Shown here: in pieces, positions 1-5,809 of the stretch
How positions within the stretch are numbered: the stretch's first letter is position 1
Layout: every line of letters begins with the position of its first letter
Source: Acidaminococcaceae bacterium
Lineage (GTDB): Bacteria; Bacillota; Negativicutes; Acidaminococcales; Acidaminococcaceae
Assembly (NCBI GenBank): GCA_024405585.1
Contig: JAKSOM010000032.1
Span: 1 to 9,162 of the forward strand
Reading direction: 5' to 3'
Length of the DNA: 9,162 bases
Program-made: the position numbers and the translations under genes
The notes under the pieces: model-generated
The model's input: only the letters and a program-made list of their open reading frames with translations
Told to the model about the DNA's origin: nothing
Database searches by the model: none

Positions 1-2
1 GA

Positions 3-389
3 TTATTTTACGTTAGCTTTGATGCAGTCAACGATAGCAGTGGTCGGGGTACCAGGAGTGAATACTTCTTTGATACCAGCAGCCTTCAAGCCAGGAATAT
101 CAGCATCAGGAATAACGCCGCCGCCCAATACCAGAACGTCGTTCAAGCCTTTAGCTTTCAACAATTCTACTACCTTGGGGAACAGGGTGTTATGAGCACC
201 GGAGAGCAAGCTCAATGCAACAACTTGAACGTCGTCTTGGAGAGCTGCTTCAGCGATTTGTTCAGGGGTCAAACGAATGCCGGTGTAAATAACTTCGAAA
301 CCAGCATCGCGCAATGCACGTGCAACAACCTTTGCGCCACGATCATGGCCGTCCAAACCGGGTTTTGCTACTAATACTTTAATTGCCAT
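3..389 (-). CDS. mcmA2: Methylmalonyl-CoA mutase, small cobalamin-binding subunit
   Basis: This 128-aa cytoplasmic protein is the B12-binding half of a split methylmalonyl-CoA mutase, which interconverts succinyl-CoA and (R)-methylmalonyl-CoA using adenosylcobalamin. It is one Rossmann-like cobalamin domain. The base-off/His-on motif DxHxxG is D13-G-H15-D-R-G18, with H15 as the expected lower cobalt ligand. The S60-L-L62 and GGG (89-91) elements that cradle the nucleotide tail follow at the usual spacing. The length matches stand-alone B12 subunits (about 130 aa) rather than the C-terminal domain of the one-chain enzyme. The ATG is preceded by GGAGG at 399-403 with a 9-nt gap. It lies 37 nt downstream of the catalytic-subunit gene and is surely co-transcribed with it. 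IcmB-type mutase partners look alike, so the substrate call rests on the neighbouring large subunit. The gene is complete, with TAA at 3-5. Confidence 0.93.
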   Translation of the reverse strand: MAIKVLVAKPGLDGHDRGAKVVARALRDAGFEVIYTGIRLTPEQIAEAALQDDVQVVALSLLSGAHNTLFPKVVELLKAKGLNDVLVLGGGVIPDADIPGLKAAGIKEVFTPGTPTTAIVDCIKANVK

Positions 390-398
390 TATATTTTT

Positions 399-403
399 CC
401 TCC
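399..403 (-). promoter_or_regulatory. Ribosome binding site of the mutase small subunit
   Basis: GGAGG reads on the minus strand 9 nt before the ATG at 389. It is the only good Shine-Dalgarno in the 37-nt gap between the two mutase genes, so the small subunit has its own initiation site rather than relying on overlap. Confidence 0.8.
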
Positions 404-426
404 AATTAAAATTTCAATCACTCAAA

Positions 427-2073
427 TTACAGAGTGGGAGCTTTGTACTCGCCGAATACTTTACGCATTACGCCGCAGATTTCGCCCTCGGTAGCGTATG
501 CTTCAACAGCTTCGAGAATCAAAGGCATCAAGTTAACTTTTTCGTCTTTGCAGCCAGCTTCCAATGCAGCCAATTTAGCTTCAACAGCAGCATTGTCACG
601 ACGTGCCTTCAAAGCAGCGATCTTGTCAGCTTGCAGCTTGCCAACGGAACCGTCAACGCGCAGCAAATCTTTGGGAGGCTCTTCCTCTTGGGTGAACTTG
701 TTCACGCCAACGATGACACGGTTGCCTTTTTCAATATCCATTTGCCATGCATATGCGGAATCCTGGATTTCCTTTTGGATGTAACCCTTAGCGATAGCTT
801 CGGGAGCGCCACCCAATTCGTCAATCTTCTTAATATAATCCCAAGCTTCTTTTTCGATCTTGTCGGTCAAAGCTTCTACATAGTAGGAGCCGCCCAAAGG
901 ATCTACAGTGTCAGCCAAACCGGACTCGTAAGCAACGATTTGTTGGGTACGGAGAGCGATGGTAACGGACTCGGTGGTGGGCAGTGCCAATGCTTCGTCC
1001 TTGGAGTTGGTGTGCAAGGATTGGGTGCCACCCATAACAGCAGCAGCGGTTTGCAATGCAACACGAACGATGTTGTTGTTAGGTTGTTGAGCGGTCAACA
1101 TGGAACCTGCAGTTTGGGTATGAACGCGGAGCATCATGGATTTGGGTTTCTTTGCGCCAAAACGCTCTTTCATAACCTTTGCCCATACGCGACGGGATGC
1201 ACGGAATTTTGCAACTTCTTCCAATACGTTGTTGTGAGCATTCCAGAAGAAGGACAGACGGCCTGCGAAAGCATCAACGTCCATGCCGGCTTTGATAGCT
1301 GCTTCAACGTAAGCGATACCATCGGCGATGGTGAACGCGATTTCTTGGGAAGCGGTGGAACCAGCTTCACGAATGTGGTAACCGGAAATGGAAATGGTAT
1401 TCCACAGGGGAACGTTCTTAGCGCAATATTCGAAAATATTGGTGATCAAACGCATAGAGGGTTTCGGCGGGAAAATGTAGGTGCCGCGAGCTGCGTATTC
1501 CTTCAAAATATCGTTTTGAATGGTGCCACGCAGTTTGTCAGCGCTAACGCCTTGTTTCTTAGCAACGGCAATGTACATGCAGAGCAGTACGCTTGCAGGA
1601 GCGTTAATGGTCATGGAGGTGGAAACTTTGTCCAAAGGAATTTGGTCAAAGAGGATTTCCATATCAGCCAAGGAGTCGATAGCTACGCCTACCTTGCCAA
1701 CTTCGCCTTCAGCCATGGGATCGGTGGAATCATAACCAATCTGGGTGGGCAGGTCGAATGCGCAGGACAAGCCGCTGCCGCCGTTAGCCAACAGGTAACG
1801 ATAGCGCTCGTTGGATTTCTCAGCGGTGGAGAAACCAGCATACATACGCATGGTCCAGAAACGGCCACGGTACATAGTGGGTTGTACGCCACGGGTGAAG
1901 GGATATTCACCGGGGAAACCCAATTTCTTGCAGTAATCGAAGTCCTCACCCAAATCAACAGGGGTGTACAGACGGTTGGGAGCGAGGTTTGCACGCTCGG
2001 GAGCTTTGTCAAGTTTAGCTTCTACACCAGCGGTGTATTTCTCTAAACCAGCCTTAATGTCTTCAAATGCCAT
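427..2073 (-). CDS. mcmA1: Methylmalonyl-CoA mutase, catalytic large subunit (no B12 domain)
   Basis: This 548-aa TIM-barrel subunit of adenosylcobalamin-dependent methylmalonyl-CoA mutase catalyses the carbon-skeleton step of the succinate-propionate pathway in the cytoplasm. Residues that separate this enzyme from isobutyryl-CoA mutase are the methylmalonyl type. Tyr78 in RMYAGF corresponds to Tyr89 of the Propionibacterium enzyme, where isobutyryl mutases have Phe. Arg208 in PSMR corresponds to Arg207, which holds the substrate carboxylate. His233 in GYHIREAG corresponds to the catalytic His244. The barrel motifs [14 protein letters not shown] (106-119) and [16 protein letters not shown] (353-368) are intact. 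The protein ends near residue 548, where one-chain enzymes of over 700 aa continue into the B12 domain; here that domain is the next gene. The ATG has a strong AAGGAGGA upstream. Codon choice is strongly biased (GGT, CGT, GCT, CCC), as in highly expressed genes. Confidence 0.96.
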   Translation of the reverse strand: MAFEDIKAGLEKYTAGVEAKLDKAPERANLAPNRLYTPVDLGEDFDYCKKLGFPGEYPFTRGVQPTMYRGRFWTMRMYAGFSTAEKSNERYRYLLANGGSGLSCAFDLPTQIGYDSTDPMAEGEVGKVGVAIDSLADMEILFDQIPLDKVSTSMTINAPASVLLCMYIAVAKKQGVSADKLRGTIQNDILKEYAARGTYIFPPKPSMRLITNIFEYCAKNVPLWNTISISGYHIREAGSTASQEIAFTIADGIAYVEAAIKAGMDVDAFAGRLSFFWNAHNNVLEEVAKFRASRRVWAKVMKERFGAKKPKSMMLRVHTQTAGSMLTAQQPNNNIVRVALQTAAAVMGGTQSLHTNSKDEALALPTTESVTIALRTQQIVAYESGLADTVDPLGGSYYVEALTDKIEKEAWDYIKKIDELGGAPEAIAKGYIQKEIQDSAYAWQMDIEKGNRVIVGVNKFTQEEEPPKDLLRVDGSVGKLQADKIAALKARRDNAAVEAKLAALEAGCKDEKVNLMPLILEAVEAYATEGEICGVMRKVFGEYKAPTL

Positions 2074-2080
2074 TCTCAGA

Positions 2081-2088
2081 TCCTCCTT
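2081..2088 (-). promoter_or_regulatory. Strong ribosome binding site of the mutase large subunit
   Basis: AAGGAGGA reads on the minus strand with a 7-nt gap to the ATG at 2073. It confirms that start and places the hairpins at 2105-2246 entirely in the untranslated spacer upstream. Confidence 0.85.
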
Positions 2089-2104
2089 AAAATTTTTTAA
2101 TTCC

Positions 2105-2130
2105 TATTTCGGTCGGACATCGCCGAAATA
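2105..2130 (-). repeat. Hairpin upstream of the mutase ribosome binding site
   Basis: Arms TATTTCGG (2105-2112) and CCGAAATA (2123-2130) are perfect complements. An inner CG/CG pair and a 5-nt loop sit inside, with one unpaired base at 2113, giving about 10 base pairs. The hairpin ends 17 nt before the Shine-Dalgarno of the mutase gene. No T-run follows on the minus strand, so it does not look like a simple intrinsic terminator. Confidence 0.6.
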
Positions 2131-2144
2131 ATAGGTGAGAGTGT

Positions 2145-2158
2145 CGGCCAAAAGGCCG
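2145..2158 (-). repeat. Short GC-rich hairpin in the spacer
   Basis: CGGCC (2145-2149) and GGCCG (2154-2158) form a perfect 5-bp GC stem around a 4-nt loop (AAAA on plus, UUUU in minus-strand RNA). It is the middle of three hairpins between the CoA-transferase and mutase genes. Function is unknown. Confidence 0.55.
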
Positions 2159-2207
2159 TCTTGAAAATTTATGCCGGAATCCGTTGACCCCGGACTTTGT
2201 ATTAATC

Positions 2208-2246
2208 CATCCCGCTTCTGCATCACCACGATGCAGAAGCAAGATG
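2208..2246 (-). repeat. Long hairpin just downstream of the CoA-transferase gene
   Basis: The core arms GCTTCTGCATC (2214-2224) and GATGCAGAAGC (2230-2240) are perfect over 11 bp with a 5-nt loop. In RNA from the minus strand the stem extends to 17 bp, because CAUCUU pairs with GGGAUG through two G-U wobbles. In plus-strand RNA those two positions would be C-A mismatches, so the structure fits minus-strand RNA best. It begins 27 nt after the CoA-transferase stop and lacks a following U-tract. It may be a stability or processing element, or a leaky terminator; this is inference. Confidence 0.7.
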
Positions 2247-2272
2247 TAATAGATACCTAAGACAGAGTAAGA

Positions 2273-3799
2273 TTATTTCTCCATGGTACCGGTCTTAACC
2301 GCTCTCTCGTGGAAGCTGAACGCTTCTTCCAAGATATGCGGGGTTTGGCTGTTGCCGCATGCTTCGCAAGCACGTTTGAAGTAATCCAACAACAAGGGTT
2401 GATATTTGGGGTTAGCAATCTTGTCGATGATAACCAATGCTCTCTCTTTGGGAGTCAAACCGCGGAGATCAGCTACGCCACGCTCGGAAACGATAACGTC
2501 AACATCATGCTCGGTGTGGTCGATATGAGAGCAGAAAGGAACTACGCTGGAAACTGCGCCCTTCTTCGCCATGGAAGTGGTGAAGAATACGGTCAGATAG
2601 CCGTTACGTGCGAAGTCGCCGGAACCGCCAATACCGTTCATCAACTTGGTGCCGTTGATGTGGGTGGAGTTAACGTTGCCGTAAATATCAACTTCGATAG
2701 CGGTGTTCATAGCAATGATACCGATACGACGTGCTACTTCGGGGCTGTTAGCGATTTCTTGGGGACGGAGCATCAGATGGGGTTTGTAAAAGTTGATGTT
2801 CTCTTTGAATTTCTTCAGGCAATCAGGAGAAGGACTCAAAGCGGTGCCGGAAGCAATGCGCAGTTTGCCGGCATCAATCAAATCAAACATACCATCTTGA
2901 ATAACTTCGGTGTATACGGTCAAATCTTTGAAGTCGGAGTTAACCAGACCGTTGATAACGGCATTAGCAACGCCGCCTACGCCGGACTGCAAGGGCAACA
3001 GGTTAGCGGGCAAACGACCAGCTTTAACTTCATCCTTGAAGAATGCAACCAAGTTCTCGCCCATCTTCTTGCTGTCTTCATCAATAGCAGCCAAGGGACG
3101 GGTCTTATCGGTAACGTCGCAGGGAACAACTGCTACAATCTTGTCCAATTCGCAAGGAATGTAGGGGGTGCCGATGCGATCTTCGGGTTTCTCAACGGGA
3201 ATGGGTTTGCGGCAGGGAGGATCCAGAGGAACATAGCTATCATGCATACCGTCCAACTCAACGGGTTGGGAAGTATTAACCTCAACGATAACTTGTTTTG
3301 CGCTCTGTACCCAGCTGGAGCTGTTGCCCATGGAAGTGGTAGGAATCAAAGCAACTCTCTTGTCGTCGCCAGGGATTTCCTTAACCAGGCAGGTCTCGAT
3401 AATAGCCAACTCAACGTCCTTGCGGTTAGCCATGTAGCCGTAACGGGCTACTTGAGCAGCATGGCTCAAATGCATATCGGTATATTTTACCTTGCCTTCG
3501 TTAATGGCTTTACGCATAGCATTGTTGGTCTGATAGGGCAAACGACGGTCGATGTGTTCAACCAATGCCTCATCAATTTCCGGGCCTAAAGATGCGCCAG
3601 ACCAAATGTTGATTTTGAAATCTTGGCCTTTGTAACGCTCTGCCAAAGCCAGAGGCACTGCTTTAGGATAGCCAGAGGGAGTAAATCCGCTGACGCCAAC
3701 ATTCATGCCTGCTTTTACGTATTCAGTAGCAGCCATAGCGGTAGTAACCTTACCAACTACGGAGTCACAGATACGATTTCTGATGTCATTAATGTCCAT
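2273..3799 (-). CDS. Acetyl-CoA hydrolase/transferase family: probable propionyl-CoA:succinate CoA transferase
   Basis: This 508-aa protein has the full length of the class I CoA-transferase group that includes AarC, Cat1 and ScpC. These enzymes move CoA between acyl-CoAs and carboxylates through a glutamyl-CoA thioester. The catalytic glutamate is recognisable as Glu298 in VYTEVIQDG (295-303), the counterpart of AarC Glu294. The loop QSGVGGVANA (271-280) precedes it, and the glycine-rich GIGGSGDFARNG (389-400) that contacts the CoA end is intact. Its position ahead of methylmalonyl-CoA mutase on the same strand supports propionyl-CoA plus succinate giving propionate plus succinyl-CoA. Sequence alone does not exclude acetate as a partner. 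The ATG follows AAGGAGG at 3811-3817, and codon bias is as strong as in the mutase genes. The family call is secure; the exact acyl partner is inferred from context. Confidence 0.92.
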   Translation of the reverse strand: MDINDIRNRICDSVVGKVTTAMAATEYVKAGMNVGVSGFTPSGYPKAVPLALAERYKGQDFKINIWSGASLGPEIDEALVEHIDRRLPYQTNNAMRKAINEGKVKYTDMHLSHAAQVARYGYMANRKDVELAIIETCLVKEIPGDDKRVALIPTTSMGNSSSWVQSAKQVIVEVNTSQPVELDGMHDSYVPLDPPCRKPIPVEKPEDRIGTPYIPCELDKIVAVVPCDVTDKTRPLAAIDEDSKKMGENLVAFFKDEVKAGRLPANLLPLQSGVGGVANAVINGLVNSDFKDLTVYTEVIQDGMFDLIDAGKLRIASGTALSPSPDCLKKFKENINFYKPHLMLRPQEIANSPEVARRIGIIAMNTAIEVDIYGNVNSTHINGTKLMNGIGGSGDFARNGYLTVFFTTSMAKKGAVSSVVPFCSHIDHTEHDVDVIVSERGVADLRGLTPKERALVIIDKIANPKYQPLLLDYFKRACEACGNSQTPHILEEAFSFHERAVKTGTMEK

Positions 3800-3810
3800 A
3801 ATCTTACCTT

Positions 3811-3817
3811 CCTCCTT
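3811..3817 (-). promoter_or_regulatory. Ribosome binding site of the CoA transferase
   Basis: AAGGAGG lies 11 nt before the ATG at 3799 on the minus strand, with further purines (AAGG) directly after it. It supports the chosen start. Confidence 0.75.
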
Positions 3818-3867
3818 AGTAAAATTTAGAGATATTTTTTATTAGGCATACGCCTTTTATTGGAGCT

Positions 3868-3873
3868 ATTATA
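3868..3873 (-). promoter_or_regulatory. Probable promoter of the CoA transferase-mutase operon (-10 element)
   Basis: A perfect TATAAT on the minus strand is preceded by TGT, forming an extended -10 (TGnTATAAT). With a 17-nt spacer the -35 position (3891-3896) reads GTAACT, a poor match, so the promoter would rely on the extended -10. Expected transcription start is near 3861, giving an untranslated leader of about 60 nt. The spacer and -35 carry GTTAAC and GTTAC repeats that could bind a regulator. Confidence 0.6.
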
Positions 3874-3950
3874 ACATAGTTAACAAAAAAAGTTACGAAA
3901 GTTTACAAGTTTTTTGAAAATTTCTTTCCCGACCCCCTCCAGCAAACCGC

Positions 3951-3970
3951 TATAATATTGTAATACTATA
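3951..3970. repeat. Imperfect AT-rich palindrome upstream of the CoA-transferase promoter
   Basis: TATAATATT and AATACTATA face each other around a 2-bp centre, with one mismatch in nine pairs. It lies about 80 bp upstream of the predicted -10 and resembles an operator in shape only. In so AT-rich a stretch chance is a real alternative. Confidence 0.35.
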
Positions 3971-4030
3971 TATATACTGCCCGGTTTTCTCGCTTTTTTG
4001 CTAAATATGCCATATCCATATATCTTTTCA

Positions 4031-4053
4031 TTGAATATTTTGCAAATATTCAA
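4031..4053. repeat. Perfect 10-bp inverted repeat after hydA
   Basis: TTGAATATTT (4031-4040) and AAATATTCAA (4044-4053) are exact reverse complements around a 3-nt centre, starting 12 nt past the hydA stop codon. The position suggests the 3' end of the hydrogenase transcript. However, the stem is almost pure A/T and no T-run follows on the minus strand, so a terminator role is uncertain. It could equally be a regulator site upstream of the CoA-transferase operon. Confidence 0.55.
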
Positions 4054-4065
4054 AGTTTACAAAAT

Positions 4066-5793
4066 CTATCTTTTTTGTCTGCTTTTATAGGTAGTATGCA
4101 ACAATTTATGGGACAACTCACCCAGTGGCTCTCCCAAAAACTCGTTATAAAGAGTTTTTATCTCCGGATTCTCATGAGATTTGCGGATAAGGGAATCCGC
4201 ATCTATCTGCATAATGGCCTTCTGGCGCAACACCCGCTTGCTATAATCCACAGGCAAAGGTTGTCCGCCGCCGCCGATGCAGCCCCCCGGGCAGGCCATA
4301 ATCTCGATGAAATGGTAGTCCGCAGTACCTGCCACCACCCGCTTACACATCTCCTGGGCCGCTTTCAAGGTATTGACAACCGCCACCTTCACCTGCAAGT
4401 CCCCAACGGGAATCACGGCCTCACGGGTTTCCGCCATGCCCCGAACCTGCTGGTAATCCACCTTGTCGAAGCTCTTGCCGGTAACCACCTCCGCCACGGT
4501 CCTGAGTGCCGCTTCCATAACCCCGCCGGTAGTGCCGAAGATAGCCGCCGCACCGGTGCTGGCACCCAAGGGCGAATCAAAGTTCTCCTCCTTCAAAGAA
4601 GCGAAGTCAATATTCAAGGAACGCATCATCCTGCCCAGTTCACGGGTGGTAATAACAATATCAATATCCCTGAAACCGCTGTCACACAATTCGTCCCTGG
4701 CCGCCTCGTATTTCTTGGCAGTGCAAGGCATAACGGAAACCGTGACAATTTTGGCCGGGTCAATGTTGGCTTTCTTGGCAAAATAGGTCTTAGCAATGGC
4801 ACCGAACATACCTTGGGGGGATTTAGCAGTGCTGAGATGGGGAATCAAACCCGGGTATTTCAATTCCAAGGTATTCACCCAACCCGGACTGCAGGACGTA
4901 ATCATGGGCAGCACCCCATTATTTTTAAGACGATGAATGAACTCGTACCCCTCTTCCATAATAGTAAGGTCGGCAGCAAAATTCACGTCAAAGACATAGT
5001 CAAAACCCATCTTCCTGAGAGCTGCAACCATCTTGCCGGTGACGATACTGCCCGCCGGCATCCCCATTTCTTCACCCAGGGCCACCCTCACAGAGGGAGC
5101 CATCTGCACCAGAACAATCTTTTCCGGGTCATTAATGGCATTCCGAACCTTTTCCGTGTCGTCCCGCTCCACAATGGCGCCAGTGGGACAGACGGTGGAG
5201 CACTGACCGCAAAGGGAGCAGGCCACCTCACCCAAACCGCAATCGAAAGCCGGTGCGACCAGGGTGTTAAAACCACGCTTTTGAAAACCGTACACATTCA
5301 TCCCCTGCACCTCGCTGCAAACCCTGACGCAACGGCCGCAAAGGATGCATTTCTCCGGATCACGGACCAGGGAAGGATTGCTCTCGTCCTTGGCATGATG
5401 GCGGCGTTCGCCCTCATCAAAACGAATCTTACGGACACCCAATTCCTGGGCCACTTTCTGCAATTCGCAGTTGCCGCTCTTCTGACAAGTCAGGCAATCC
5501 TTGGGGTGGTTGGCCAACAGCAATTCCACGATAGTTTTTCTGGCCTTCCGTACCCTTGCGGAATTGGTTTGAACCACCATATCATTGGCCACGGGATAAA
5601 CACAGGATGCCACCAAGGTCTTGGAAGTATTCACCTCCACCACACACAAACGGCAGGCCCCCGCCGGAGTCAGATCCGGATGGTAGCACAAAGTGGGGAT
5701 ATAAATATTGTTCATCCTGCAGGCCTGCAAAACAGACATTCCCTCAGGAACAGAATACTTATTGCCATCAATATAGACAGTTACCATACTCAT
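4066..5793 (-). CDS. hydA: [FeFe]-hydrogenase catalytic subunit HydA (HndD-type)
   Basis: This 575-aa catalytic subunit reduces protons or oxidises H2 at an H-cluster, probably as part of a cytoplasmic NAD- and ferredoxin-linked complex. The domain order is classic. An N-terminal [2Fe-2S] ferredoxin domain uses C36, C47, C50 and C64. A His-ligated [4Fe-4S] site uses H96, C100, C103 and C109. A 2x[4Fe-4S] domain uses C149/152/155/159 and C192/195/198/202. The H-cluster domain has L1 TSCSPGW (299-305), L2 MPCTAKKYE (355-363) and L3 EIMACPGGCIGGGGQP (497-512). L1 has Ser302 where TSCCPxW enzymes have the second Cys. There is no extra C-terminal [2Fe-2S] domain of the Thermotoga HydA kind, so its size and layout match HndD. 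The start ATG follows AAGGAGGG with an 8-nt gap. It is the last gene of the hydC-hydB-hydA operon. No H-cluster maturation genes (hydE, hydF, hydG) are present here. Confidence 0.95.
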   Translation of the reverse strand: MSMVTVYIDGNKYSVPEGMSVLQACRMNNIYIPTLCYHPDLTPAGACRLCVVEVNTSKTLVASCVYPVANDMVVQTNSARVRKARKTIVELLLANHPKDCLTCQKSGNCELQKVAQELGVRKIRFDEGERRHHAKDESNPSLVRDPEKCILCGRCVRVCSEVQGMNVYGFQKRGFNTLVAPAFDCGLGEVACSLCGQCSTVCPTGAIVERDDTEKVRNAINDPEKIVLVQMAPSVRVALGEEMGMPAGSIVTGKMVAALRKMGFDYVFDVNFAADLTIMEEGYEFIHRLKNNGVLPMITSCSPGWVNTLELKYPGLIPHLSTAKSPQGMFGAIAKTYFAKKANIDPAKIVTVSVMPCTAKKYEAARDELCDSGFRDIDIVITTRELGRMMRSLNIDFASLKEENFDSPLGASTGAAAIFGTTGGVMEAALRTVAEVVTGKSFDKVDYQQVRGMAETREAVIPVGDLQVKVAVVNTLKAAQEMCKRVVAGTADYHFIEIMACPGGCIGGGGQPLPVDYSKRVLRQKAIMQIDADSLIRKSHENPEIKTLYNEFLGEPLGELSHKLLHTTYKSRQKR

Positions 5794-5801
5794 TTTCTCC
5801 G

Positions 5802-5809
5802 CCCTCCTT
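5802..5809 (-). promoter_or_regulatory. hydA ribosome binding site overlapping the hydB stop codon
   Basis: The minus strand reads TAAGGAGGG, where TAA is the hydB stop and AAGGAGGG is the hydA Shine-Dalgarno, 8 nt before the ATG at 5793. The arrangement suggests that ribosomes finishing hydB help start hydA. Confidence 0.8.

Noticed and set aside
631..2046. Plus-strand open frame of 471 codons antisense to the mutase large subunit
   Set aside because: It is a shadow of strong codon bias in the mutase gene. The translation has no domain signature, and the mutase frame is beyond doubt.
2074..2272. Cobalamin riboswitch ahead of the B12-dependent mutase
   Set aside because: The position would make sense, but I could not find the conserved B12-box (GCCACTG-like) or the expected multi-branched layout. 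The spacer shows only three simple hairpins.
4031..4053. Intrinsic terminator of the hydrogenase operon
   Set aside because: The inverted repeat is perfect, but its stem is nearly all A/T and minus-strand RNA continues with UGAAAAG instead of a U-run. I list it only as an inverted repeat.
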